Source: Actinoplanes sichuanensis (GTDB lineage: Bacteria > Actinomycetota > Actinomycetes > Mycobacteriales > Micromonosporaceae). Taken from it: a stretch of 64,000 nucleotides of DNA. The number at the start of each line of letters is the position of its first letter. Position 1 is the first letter of the stretch. The DNA is taken from assembly GCF_033097365.1 (NCBI RefSeq), contig NZ_AP028461.1:4092001-4156000 (forward strand), given 5' to 3'. The position numbers and the translations under genes were made by a program. This document shows, piece after piece, positions 27,991-36,900 of the stretch. The notes under the pieces were generated by a model. It ran no database searches, was not told where the DNA came from, and worked only from the letters and a program-made list of their open reading frames with translations.

Positions 27991-28033
27991 CCGGTCAGCA
28001 GGACACGGGGGCTGCCGTGGACCTGCTGACCGG
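27991..28033. terminator. long hairpin between convergent genes
   Basis: A perfect 12-base stem (CCGGTCAGCAGG) encloses a second 5-base stem (CACGG/CCGTG), giving a two-tier hairpin. It lies between the plus-strand secreted gene and the minus-strand MarR gene, so it can act as a bidirectional terminator. Confidence 0.65.
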
Positions 28034-28173
28034 TTACTCGCTCAGATGTCCGCCTTCGGTACGAGCGCCCATTCGGTGGCGGCGGCCGTACCCGATGTCG
28101 ATCATTGCGAGCGCCGGTGCCGACCGGAATCCGCCGGCTCGGGCCGGGACCGGCTCAAGGGTCGGTCCTCGAT

Positions 28174-28635
28174 CTACCGGCTGTTCGCGATCATCCGGCG
28201 CATGACCTTGAGCGCCACCACGTACTCCTCGTCCGGGATCCCCTCGTGGATCTGCGCACGGAGCTGCGCCACGAGTCGCCTGATACGGTCCTGTGCCGCC
28301 CGTCCCGCCTCGGTGAGGTGCAGCCGTCGCGCCTCGTCCGTGACGATCCAGCCGCGGTGCAGGAGTTGATCGGTGGCACGAGGCACCTCGTGAGGGCCGT
28401 CCGCAACGTCCGCCAGCTGTGCCGCGACATCCTCCGGCGTCAGCCCGGCGCCGGCGTCCACTCGGGTGAGGATCCACCACTGCGGCTGGGTGACGTCGAT
28501 GGCGGCCATGGCGTCGCGGAGCCGATTGACGACGACCTTGTGCACGGCGCCACTCCAATACCCGATGGGCTGCGCGGCGAGGGCATCGTCGGTGGCGGAG
28601 GGGTCAGCGGTCGCGGGCGTGGTATCGGAATTCAC
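28174..28635 (-). CDS. MarR-family transcriptional regulator
   Basis: A 153-residue protein with the MarR winged helix: QPQWWILTRVDAGAGLTPEDVAAQL, recognition region, then wing RGWIVTDEARRLHLTEAGRAA. Dimer helices flank it. Target genes are not obvious, since the next gene upstream is a membrane PAS-GGDEF gene on the other strand. Confidence 0.85.
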   Translation of the reverse strand: MNSDTTPATADPSATDDALAAQPIGYWSGAVHKVVVNRLRDAMAAIDVTQPQWWILTRVDAGAGLTPEDVAAQLADVADGPHEVPRATDQLLHRGWIVTDEARRLHLTEAGRAAQDRIRRLVAQLRAQIHEGIPDEEYVVALKVMRRMIANSR

Positions 28636-28981
28636 CAGACCTCGAATTCATCAGCGTCGAATGTTTTCGGTCATCGTATCGAAACCGTCCTCTGCCGACC
28701 GGCCGTCGCTGAAGCGGTCACCCGACACCTGCACGACCGGACCGGGCGCGCTCCGGACGTACCGCATGAATTGCTCGTCGCTCCTGTTACCGACGAACGA
28801 GAACAGTTCCGGGCGCCGCCGGAGCCCAACCGGCGGATGGACCGGGTCTGATCTATCCGCCGCGCTTCATCCTGTTTGATGTCCTCGCGGCTGATCCCCG
28901 GTTCGGGGTTCGGTCGCGGTTCAGCAGATGGTCGTGGCGCTCGGCCGACCGAGTTGCCTTGGCGTTTCGGCTCAGTCGGGC
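28636..28981. other. 346-base gap between MarR and GGDEF genes
   Basis: Divergent intergenic region. It holds a partial palindrome (TTTCGGTCATCGTATCGAAA near 28665-28684) that might be a MarR site. A plus-strand frame to 28851 (HLHDRTGRAPDVPHELLV) may be a relic of a gene end; no function is assigned. Confidence 0.3.
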
Positions 28982-30517
28982 ATGTTCCTGTCCGATCAGG
29001 GTGGCGTGACGGCCTGGATCGACAGGGTGATCCCTGACATTCGGCTCCCGGACGGGACTTTCGCCGCCCGGCACCGGGCCTTGCGTGCGGTCCTCACGAT
29101 GCTTTTGCCGGTGATCGTCGCGGCCGCCGCGTTCCAGGACTGGATCGCGCTTCGCGTCGGGCAGCCGCATGCGGGGCATTCGCGCGGTGCGGTGATCGTG
29201 TGGTCGATGGTGGCGGCCACCCTGGCCTGCGCCGTGCTGGCCGCCTTGATCAAGTCGCGGCGGGCCGGGGCGATCGTGGTGTCGCTGGGGTTGCTGCTGG
29301 GTTCGGCGGCGCTGGTGCACGCCGGCGGCGGTCTGACCGATCTGCACTTCTCGTTCTTCGTGGTGCTCGGGCTGATCAGTCTCTACCAGGAATGGCTGGC
29401 GCTGGTCCTGTCGGTGGCCCTGGTCGCGGTCCATCACATGCTGGTCGGGCTGGTCGTACCCACGCTGGTCTTCTCCGATCCGCGGGCCTGGGCCCATCCG
29501 GTGTACTTCGCGCTGCTGCATGCGGTCTTCGTGCTGGCGATGTGTGCGGTGCAGCTCGCCTACTGGCGGTTCGTCCGACGTGCCCAGGTGGAGGTGGCGG
29601 AGGTTCAGGAGCGGGCCGCCGAGCAGCTGCGACGGCGGGAGGAACGCTACCGTGCGCTGGTGCAGGACTCCTGCGACGTGATCAACGTGGTCGACGTGAC
29701 AGGTGTGATCGGCTCGGTGAGCCCGGCCGCGTTGGCCGTCATGGGCTACCAGCCCGACGACCTGGTCGGCACCGACTATTTCCAGCTCATCCACCCCGAT
29801 GACCGGGCGGCTCTGGTGGCGTTCCCCGGTTCCGGGGCGGCCGAACAGCGAACCGAGGTCCGGACCCGGCACGCGGACGGCACCTGGCACTGGCACGACG
29901 TGACCCTTCGTGATCTGACCGGCAACCCGGCGGTCGGTGGCCTGGTGATCAGCCATCGCGACGTCACGGAGCGGCGCGAGTTCCAGGATCTGCTGCAGCA
30001 CGAGGCGGCCCACGACGTACTGACCGGGCTGCTCAACCGGGGTGCGTTCCTGAAAGCGCTCGATCAGGCGCTGGCGAACCTGCCCGCCGGCCAACGGCTG
30101 GCGGTGCTCTTCGTCGACCTCAACGACTTCAAACCGGTCAACGACACGTACGGCCACGAAGCCGGTGACCAGCTTCTGATCGCGGCCGGCAACGCGCTGC
30201 AACGGTCGGTGCTGGGGGCGGACACGGTGGGTCGGCTCGGCGGCGACGAGTTCGCCGTGGTGCTGGTCGACATCACCCTGCCGGAGAACGCGATCGCGGT
30301 GGCCACCCGCATCCTGCACGCGCTGGCCGAGCCGATCACCGTCGGCGGCGCCACCCTCAGCAGCACGGCCAGTATCGGCATCGCGCTGTCCGGCCCCGAC
30401 GTCACCGGAACCGACGAGTTGCTCCAGCGGGCCGACGTGGCGATGTACCAGGCCAAACGAGCCAAGGACTCCGGCTGGGCGCTGGCCGGCGGCGACCGGG
30501 CCACGACGGGCAGCTGA
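28982..30517 (+). CDS. membrane PAS-GGDEF diguanylate cyclase
   Basis: A protein of about 511 residues: five or so N-terminal membrane helices, with a motif HFSFFVVLGLISLYQEW and ALVAVHHMLVG seen in integral-membrane sensors of GGDEF proteins, a coiled linker, a PAS domain (EERYRALVQDSCDVINVVD), and a GGDEF domain with the intact active-site motif GGDEF (VGRLGGDEFAVVL). It should make cyclic di-GMP. There is no EAL domain. The start is uncertain; ATG 28982 and 28928 are both possible. Confidence 0.85.
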   Translation: MFLSDQGGVTAWIDRVIPDIRLPDGTFAARHRALRAVLTMLLPVIVAAAAFQDWIALRVGQPHAGHSRGAVIVWSMVAATLACAVLAALIKSRRAGAIVVSLGLLLGSAALVHAGGGLTDLHFSFFVVLGLISLYQEWLALVLSVALVAVHHMLVGLVVPTLVFSDPRAWAHPVYFALLHAVFVLAMCAVQLAYWRFVRRAQVEVAEVQERAAEQLRRREERYRALVQDSCDVINVVDVTGVIGSVSPAALAVMGYQPDDLVGTDYFQLIHPDDRAALVAFPGSGAAEQRTEVRTRHADGTWHWHDVTLRDLTGNPAVGGLVISHRDVTERREFQDLLQHEAAHDVLTGLLNRGAFLKALDQALANLPAGQRLAVLFVDLNDFKPVNDTYGHEAGDQLLIAAGNALQRSVLGADTVGRLGGDEFAVVLVDITLPENAIAVATRILHALAEPITVGGATLSSTASIGIALSGPDVTGTDELLQRADVAMYQAKRAKDSGWALAGGDRATTGS

Positions 30518-30809
30518 TCCGGGTCGGCCGGTTCGGCCTCGATGCCCTCGACTGTCGGGGTGGGGAATGGCCGACGGTCGACGGGGTGCGCGACGGCGCC
30601 GCGACTCCGGGGATCGGCCGGGTCCGTCAGGTCGCAGAAAAATGGATCGCCCTCTCGCCACCCCGGACCGTTCGGCAGGCAGCCCAGGGAGATCTCGAAT
30701 GATCGACTCTGCTGGATGTCACTCGCCGGCGGGAGTGTGGGTTCGGTTGCGACGGTGAGACACTCTGGGACCGGCCGGTCGGTGACGCTACGCGAAGGGT
30801 TGATCACCT

Positions 30810-31235
30810 GTGGTTGATATCGGAGTGTTGGTGCAGGACCTGATGCCGTTCGTGACGGCTGCCGCCGGCGCGTACGGCGGCGCGGTGGTGCAGAAGGTGT
30901 CCGACGCCGCGGCCGATGCGGGAGCGCAGGCGACGGTGGGCGTGGGTCGGCGGGTGTTGCGACGGTTGTTCACGTCCGGCCGGGGTGAGCAGGTGCAGGC
31001 GGCCGTGGTGGAGCTGGCCGAGGCACCGGAGGACGAGGCGTCGGTGGACGCGGTGCGCGCACAGCTGGTGGAGGCGCTGTCCCAGGACCGGCAGCTGGTG
31101 ACGGATCTGGCCCGGGATCTCGCGGACGCCGGAGTCGGCGGCGACCGGTACACCGTGACCGTGTCGGGCGGTCAGGGCGTGCAGGTCGGCTCGCACAACA
31201 GCCAGACCAACACGTTCACCACGCCTGCGGCGTGA
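30810..31235 (+). CDS. small effector-like protein with a C-terminal RHIM-like amyloid motif
   Basis: A 141-residue protein. Residues 5-110 are helical: an amphipathic/hydrophobic N-terminus (VLVQDLMPFVTAAAGAYGGAVVQ) like the Bell or HeLo-type membrane-active domains, then charged helices. Residues 118-136 (VSGGQGVQVGSHNSQTNTF) carry the core V124-Q-V-G127 followed by xxN130, the same pattern as the mammalian RHIM (IQIGxxN/VQVGxxN) and bacterial amyloid signalling sequences. The downstream NB-ARC receptor has nearly the same motif at its N-terminus (14 of 19 positions identical), and the genes overlap by 4 bases (GTGA). Predicted role: membrane-active cell-death effector, activated by amyloid templating. 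GTG start; weak GAAGGG upstream. Confidence 0.7.
   Translation: MVDIGVLVQDLMPFVTAAAGAYGGAVVQKVSDAAADAGAQATVGVGRRVLRRLFTSGRGEQVQAAVVELAEAPEDEASVDAVRAQLVEALSQDRQLVTDLARDLADAGVGGDRYTVTVSGGQGVQVGSHNSQTNTFTTPAA
31161..31217 (+). other. amyloid signalling motif, effector copy
   Basis: Codes residues 118-136 of the small effector: VSGGQGVQVGSHNSQTNTF. Core VQVG with N at +3 after the G. Confidence 0.7.
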
Positions 31236-33721
31236 GCACCGGTGAGCCCGCACCCGCCGACGGCGGGACCGACGCGATTCGGGTGTCCGGCGGGCAGGGG
31301 GTGCAGATCGGCTGGCACAACACCCAGACCAACGTCTGGGTGGATCCGGCCGGGGTGCCCCCACCACAGACGGTCGGCGGCGGGTCGGTGCACAACCTGC
31401 CGCGGGCGTCGGCGGTGTTCTTCGGCCGGGACCTGGGTGCGCTCGCCGGCCGGCTCGGTGGCGACGAGGCGGGGGTGGTCGTCGGGCAGTCCGGTGCGGT
31501 CCACGGGCTGGGCGGCATCGGCAAGAGCGAGCTGGTCAATCACTACGCCCGCGGATATCTGTCGCGGTACTCGCTGGTGTGGTGGATCACCGCGGACAGC
31601 CCCGCGAATCTGGATCTGGGGCTCGCCGAGCTGACCCGACGGCTGCATCCGGTGGCGACGCTGGCCGACGCGCGGGCCTGGGCGGTGGGCTGGTTGCAGT
31701 CGCACACCGGCTGGCTGCTGATCCTGGACAACGTGGAGGATGTCGGCCACATCGACGCGTTACTGGGCGCCGTCGCTGATCGAGGCCAGATCCTGGTCAC
31801 CACGCGGCGGGACCTGGGTACGGTCTGGTGGGCGAAGCTGGGGCTGACGCCGCTGCCGCTGGGGGTGCTGGCCAGGTCGGCGTCGGTGCAGTTGCTGACC
31901 CGGTTGAGCGGGCGTGACGATGTCGAGGGCGCCGGACGGTTGGCGTCCGATCTGGGGGATCTCCCGCTGGCGCTGGAGCAGGCCGCCGCGTACGTGTGCC
32001 AACACGCGGCGCTGAGTTTCGACGACTACCGCAAGCTGCTGGCCGTGCAGTTTCCACGAGTGGCCGCCGACAGTGGATTCGGCGCGACGGATGGTCGGGC
32101 GGTGGCGTCGGTGTGGGCGCTGACCATGACCGCGATCCGAGCGTCGAACCCGCTGGCCGGGCGGGTCTTGGATGTGCTGGCGTGGCTGGCGCCCGACGAT
32201 CTCCCCGACGACGTGCTGTCCCCGCTGGCCGATGACCGGTTCGATGTCGAGGAGGCGCTGGCGCTGCTGGCGTCCTACAGCATGATCAGTCGGGCCGATG
32301 ATGCGGTGAGCGTGCACCGGCTGGTCCAGGCCGTGACCCGCCACCACCAGTCGCAAGCCGGAACGGTTCAAGCCATGCAGCACCAGGTCGTCGACCTGTT
32401 GACCACCGCGACCCCGGACGATCCGGTCAGACGAGTGCACGACCGGTCGCGCTGGCCGGCCCTACTGCCGCATATCGAAACCTTCATCACCAACCTTCCC
32501 GACGAGGATCGCATCTCGGAGGTGGTGGCCCTGGGGAGCCGAGCATCGACCCATCACCTGCTCCAGGGCCGGCTCGGTCCCGCCGCCACCGGGTTCGAGC
32601 GTGCGCTGACCGACCAGCGGCGGGTGCTGGGCGACGATCATCCGGACACCCTGACCACACGGCACAATCTCGCCCTCGCCCACAAAGAGGCGGGCCGGCT
32701 GGACGAGGCGATCAGCCAGTACGAGCAGGTACTCGCCGACCGGCGCCGGGTGCTGGGTGAGGACGACTCGGGCACCCTGACCACATGGCACAATCTCGCC
32801 TACACCTACCGGGCGGCCGGTCGGCTGGACGAGGCGATCAGTACCTACGAACACGTGCTGGCCGGCCATCGGCGGGTACTGGGCGACGACCACCCGGGCA
32901 CCCTGACCACGCAACGCAACCTCGCCGACGCCCACCGGGAAGCGGGTCGGCTGGATGAGGCGATCAATACGTACAAGAAGGTCCTGGCCGGACAGCAGCG
33001 GGTACTGGGTGACGATGCCCCGGAGACCCTGGGCACGCGGAGGCACCTTGCCGCCGCCTACCGGGAGGCTGGATTGCTGGGCCAGGCGACCGACATGCTC
33101 GAGCAGGTGCTGGCCGGCCAGCCGGCGGTACTGGGCGACGACCATCCTGGCGTCCTGGCCACCCGGGCCGATCTCGCCGGCGCCTATCGAGCGGCGGGTC
33201 GGCCGGCCGAGGCGATCAGTATGTACGAGCAGGTCCTGACCGATGCTCGGCGGGTGCTCGGCGACGACCACCCGGACACCCTCGCCATCCGGAACAATCT
33301 CGCCGGCGCCTATCGAGCGGCGGGTCGGCTGGAGGCGGCGATCAGCGCGTACGAGCAGGTCCTGGTCGATGCTCGGCGGGTGCTCGGCGACGACCACCCG
33401 GGGACCCTGGCCGCGCGGAACAATCTCGCCGCCACCCACCTCGCAGCGGGTCGGCGGGCCGAGGCGATCGCCGGGTTCGAGCGGGTGCTGATCGACCAGC
33501 GGCGGGTGCTGGGTGACGACCACCCGAACACCCTGACCGCTCAAAGCAACATCGCCGGCGCCTATCACCAGGCGGGGCGGGTGGACGAGGCGATCAGCCG
33601 CTACGAGCGGGTGCTGGCCGATCGGCGCCGGATACTGGGCGACCACCACCCGGCCACCCTGTCCACGCGACGCAGTCTCGCCGCCGCGCACCGGGAAGCC
33701 GGACGGCCGGACGAGTACTGA
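31232..33721 (+). CDS. NB-ARC/TPR receptor (bacterial NLR) with N-terminal RHIM-like motif
   Basis: An 829-residue STAND protein. Residues 18-36 hold the amyloid motif (core V24-Q-I-G27, N30). NB-ARC: P-loop GLGGIGKSE (92-100), Walker B GWLLILDNVED, sensor TTRRD, GLPL motif LGDLPLALEQAAAYV, and an MHD-like VHRLVQAV. Nine 42-residue TPR repeats of the kinesin-light-chain type (VLGDDHPDTLTTRHNLA) form the C-terminal sensor. The GTG start overlaps the effector stop (GTGA), so both are translated together. By family: ligand on the TPR solenoid releases oligomerisation, brings N-terminal motifs together, and seeds amyloid in the effector. Confidence 0.85.
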   Translation: MSTGEPAPADGGTDAIRVSGGQGVQIGWHNTQTNVWVDPAGVPPPQTVGGGSVHNLPRASAVFFGRDLGALAGRLGGDEAGVVVGQSGAVHGLGGIGKSELVNHYARGYLSRYSLVWWITADSPANLDLGLAELTRRLHPVATLADARAWAVGWLQSHTGWLLILDNVEDVGHIDALLGAVADRGQILVTTRRDLGTVWWAKLGLTPLPLGVLARSASVQLLTRLSGRDDVEGAGRLASDLGDLPLALEQAAAYVCQHAALSFDDYRKLLAVQFPRVAADSGFGATDGRAVASVWALTMTAIRASNPLAGRVLDVLAWLAPDDLPDDVLSPLADDRFDVEEALALLASYSMISRADDAVSVHRLVQAVTRHHQSQAGTVQAMQHQVVDLLTTATPDDPVRRVHDRSRWPALLPHIETFITNLPDEDRISEVVALGSRASTHHLLQGRLGPAATGFERALTDQRRVLGDDHPDTLTTRHNLALAHKEAGRLDEAISQYEQVLADRRRVLGEDDSGTLTTWHNLAYTYRAAGRLDEAISTYEHVLAGHRRVLGDDHPGTLTTQRNLADAHREAGRLDEAINTYKKVLAGQQRVLGDDAPETLGTRRHLAAAYREAGLLGQATDMLEQVLAGQPAVLGDDHPGVLATRADLAGAYRAAGRPAEAISMYEQVLTDARRVLGDDHPDTLAIRNNLAGAYRAAGRLEAAISAYEQVLVDARRVLGDDHPGTLAARNNLAATHLAAGRRAEAIAGFERVLIDQRRVLGDDHPNTLTAQSNIAGAYHQAGRVDEAISRYERVLADRRRILGDHHPATLSTRRSLAAAHREAGRPDEY
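31283..31339 (+). other. amyloid signalling motif, receptor copy
   Basis: Codes residues 18-36 of the NB-ARC receptor: VSGGQGVQIGWHNTQTNVW. Fourteen of 19 positions match the effector copy; S/T, V/I and F/W replacements are conservative. Confidence 0.7.
32585..33718 (+). repeat. nine 126-bp TPR-coding repeats
   Basis: Nine consecutive 42-codon units with the core ISxYExVLxDxRRVLGDDHP, then xTLxTRxNLAxAYREAGRLDEA. They are less alike at DNA level than the STAND repeats at 18-20 kb. Confidence 0.75.
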
Positions 33722-33909
33722 ACCGCCGATGGCGACAGGCCGGCGCCTGCCCTTGACGGATGAACCATCGGTTCGAGGCGGCCTCCGGGGACCGGTCGGC
33801 GCGGTCGGCCGGGGATTGCAGATAGTGGAAGATCGACGACAAGCCACAGGTATCGATTGATTCGCATGTTTAACTCCCTGCGCCGACTCTTAGGGGGGAG
33901 AAAGCATCC

Positions 33910-36900
33910 ATGTCGAATCATCGACGTGCGCGTGCCCGCCGGCTTGCGGGCTTCTGCGCGGCTCTTCTGATAATCACTCTGGCGCCGCCGGCCGACGTAC
34001 CGGCCCGGGCCGAACCGGGCGTGGTCCCGACGGTCAGCGAGGGCGCCGCACCACAGCAGCGAGGACTCCCGGCGAACGCGGCCTCGGACGTCGCCGTATC
34101 CGAGAAGGACCGGCCACCTGTCGTTCCGCCGTCGGTCACGGCAGGCGGCGAGGCGGCCGAGGTCGGCGCGGCGGCCGTCGCGCGTGCGGCGGCGGCGGCG
34201 CCGGGCGAGGCCTTCGTGGACGTGCTGCTGCGACCCGGTTTCGTGGTCGGCGACACCTCGCTGGTCACCTACTTCAACCTCAAGGACCAGGGGTTCGACC
34301 AGTGGCGCGTCGACCTCTACGACACCGAGTCGCAGACCCGGCAGGAGTCCGCGGTCCTCAGCCGTGATCAGCTCGGCAAGGACGGCTGCGGCAGCCTGCG
34401 CGAGTTCTGCAAATCGCTCGGCGCCGAGCAGGGCTGGGCGCTCGACGCGTCGAAGAACTACTTCGTCACGATCACCGCCCTCTACCCGGACGGTGAGGTG
34501 CCGTCGGCGAACTCGGAGAACGCGCAGCCGAGGACCACGGTCGACCCGCCGGCGATTCCGGACCGGCAGGCGGCCGGCTGCGGGTGCAGCGCCGCGCTCG
34601 GCATGACCGGCGCCAGCCAGGCGATCCGGGCACAGGGCGTCAACACCGGCACCGGCGCGTTCACCCGCGCCGAGCAGGACCTGAGCATGGCGTCGTTCGG
34701 TGTCCCGTTCGCGTCGGCGCGGGCCTACTCCTCGCTGAACACCGGTGCTTCGGCGTTCGGTCCCGGTTGGGCGTGGCTCTACGACCTGAAGATCACACCG
34801 GTCGAGGGCGGCGTGCTGGTGCGTGCCGAGGACGGTTCGGACACCGTTTTCCCGGCGAACGGCGACGGCTATTCCAAACCCGCGGGGGTACGGTCGACGC
34901 TGCGCAAGGCGGGCGACGGCTGGGAGCTGGTCACCCGCAGCAACATCGTGTACACGTTCGACGCTGCGGGCCGGTTGGTCTCCATCCTGAACCCGCGTCA
35001 GGTCGGGCTCCGGTTCACCCACACCGCCACCGCGATCACGGTGACCGACGCCTCCGGGCGTAAGGCGGTGGCGAAGCTCGTCGACGGCCTGATCGAGTCG
35101 ATCACCCTGCCCGACGGCCGTAAGACGCAGTACTTCTACACCGACGGGCTGCTCACCAAGGTGCGCGACGCGGCCGGCGAGTACTGGCAGTACCGATACA
35201 GCGCGGCCCGGCTGCTGACTCAGGTCGTACAGCCGGACAAGGTCGTCGCCCTGACCAACGAGTACACCGAGGGCGGCCGGGTGTCGCGGCAGCTCGACGC
35301 GCTCGGCGCCGCCACCACGTTCGTCTGGAACGCCGGCAAGCAGGAGGCGACCACCACGGACGCGGACGGTGTCGTGGTGTGGGACGGCTACAAGGGCAAC
35401 GTGCTGCTCTACTCGCAGCGCGGCAACGGCGACACCAGCACCCACCGGTACGACGGCGCGCTGAACCGCAACCTCGTGGTCAACGGCAACCAGAACCAGC
35501 ACGAGTCGAAGTACGACCCGGCCGGGAACCTGGTCGAGCAGTTCGCGCCGGCCAAACGGTTCAGCGAGAAGACCACCTACGACGCACGCAACAATCCGAC
35601 CAGCCACGTCGACGCGGACGGCCGGACCTGGAAGGACGACTACAACGAGTTCGACGAGTTGGTGAAGAGCACCGACCCGGAGAACCACGCGATCACGTAC
35701 GCGTACGACAGCCGGGGTCTGCTTCTGACCGTCACCGACCAGCGCGGCAAGGTCACCCGGGCGGAGAACATCCCGGACGGCCAGCCGAACGCGGGACTGG
35801 TGAAGGCACAGATCTCGCCGGAGGGCAGGCGCACCGAGTTCGGCTACGACAAGGTCGGGCGGCAGATCACCGCGACGGACCCGCGTGGGACGGTCGCCGG
35901 GGCGAAACCCGCCGACTACACGATCCGGACCACCTACGACGAGCTGAACCGGGCCGTCGCGGTGCAGTCGCCGGGCAAGAAGAACCCGGACACCAAGCAG
36001 TACGACGCGGTCGGCCGGGTCAAGAAGACCACCTCCGCGGGTGGCGTGACGATCTCGTACGCCTATCTCGACAACGGGTTGCTCAAGGCCACCTACGAGG
36101 CGCGGCGGACGCTGCTCTACACGTACACGCCGGCCGGTCGGCGGTTGACCTCCGCGGTCGACATGCGGCACGAGCCGGATCTCGTCACCAGCTGGACCTA
36201 CAACGCCAAGGGTCTGGCGCAGACGGTGACGTCGGCGCGCGGCAACCTGCCGGGGGCGAACAAGGCCGACTTCACCACGACGTACGTCTACGACAACAAC
36301 GACAACATCGTCCAGACCCGGCGGCCCTACCCGAACGGCCAGGTCGTCACCCGTGACTACCAGGTCGACGATCTGGACCGCAGCGTCGCGACGGTGGACG
36401 AGTTCGGCAAGTCGTCGTCGTTCGACCGGGCGAACAGCGGCCGGGTGCGCAGCACCACCGACAGCCTGGGCCGGACGACCCGGCTCGACTACGACGCCAG
36501 CGGCCGGCAGTCGGGCATCACCGACGCGGGCGGCAAACAGACCAAGACCGAGTACGACGCTGCCGGCAACAAGATCAAGCAGATCTCGCCGACCAACGGC
36601 GTCACCACCTACGAGTACACCGACGACGGTCTGCTGTCGGCCGTCACCGAGCCGCGCGGCAACGTCGAGGGCGCCGACAAGGAGCGTTTCACCGCGCACT
36701 TCGAGTACGACCTGACCGGCAATCAGGTACGCAGCATCGACGCGCTGGACCACGTGACCACCGCGAAGTACGACGCGAACAACCGTCTCGTGGCCACGAC
36801 CGACGCCAACGGCCACACCAGCCACTACACGTACAACGACGACGACCAGCCGCGGACGGTCACCGGGCCGGACGCCGACTACGACTCCGACGACCCGGAG

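Noticed and set aside
28853..30661. A 602-codon minus-strand frame across the GGDEF gene
   Set aside because: Shadow of the PAS-GGDEF gene.
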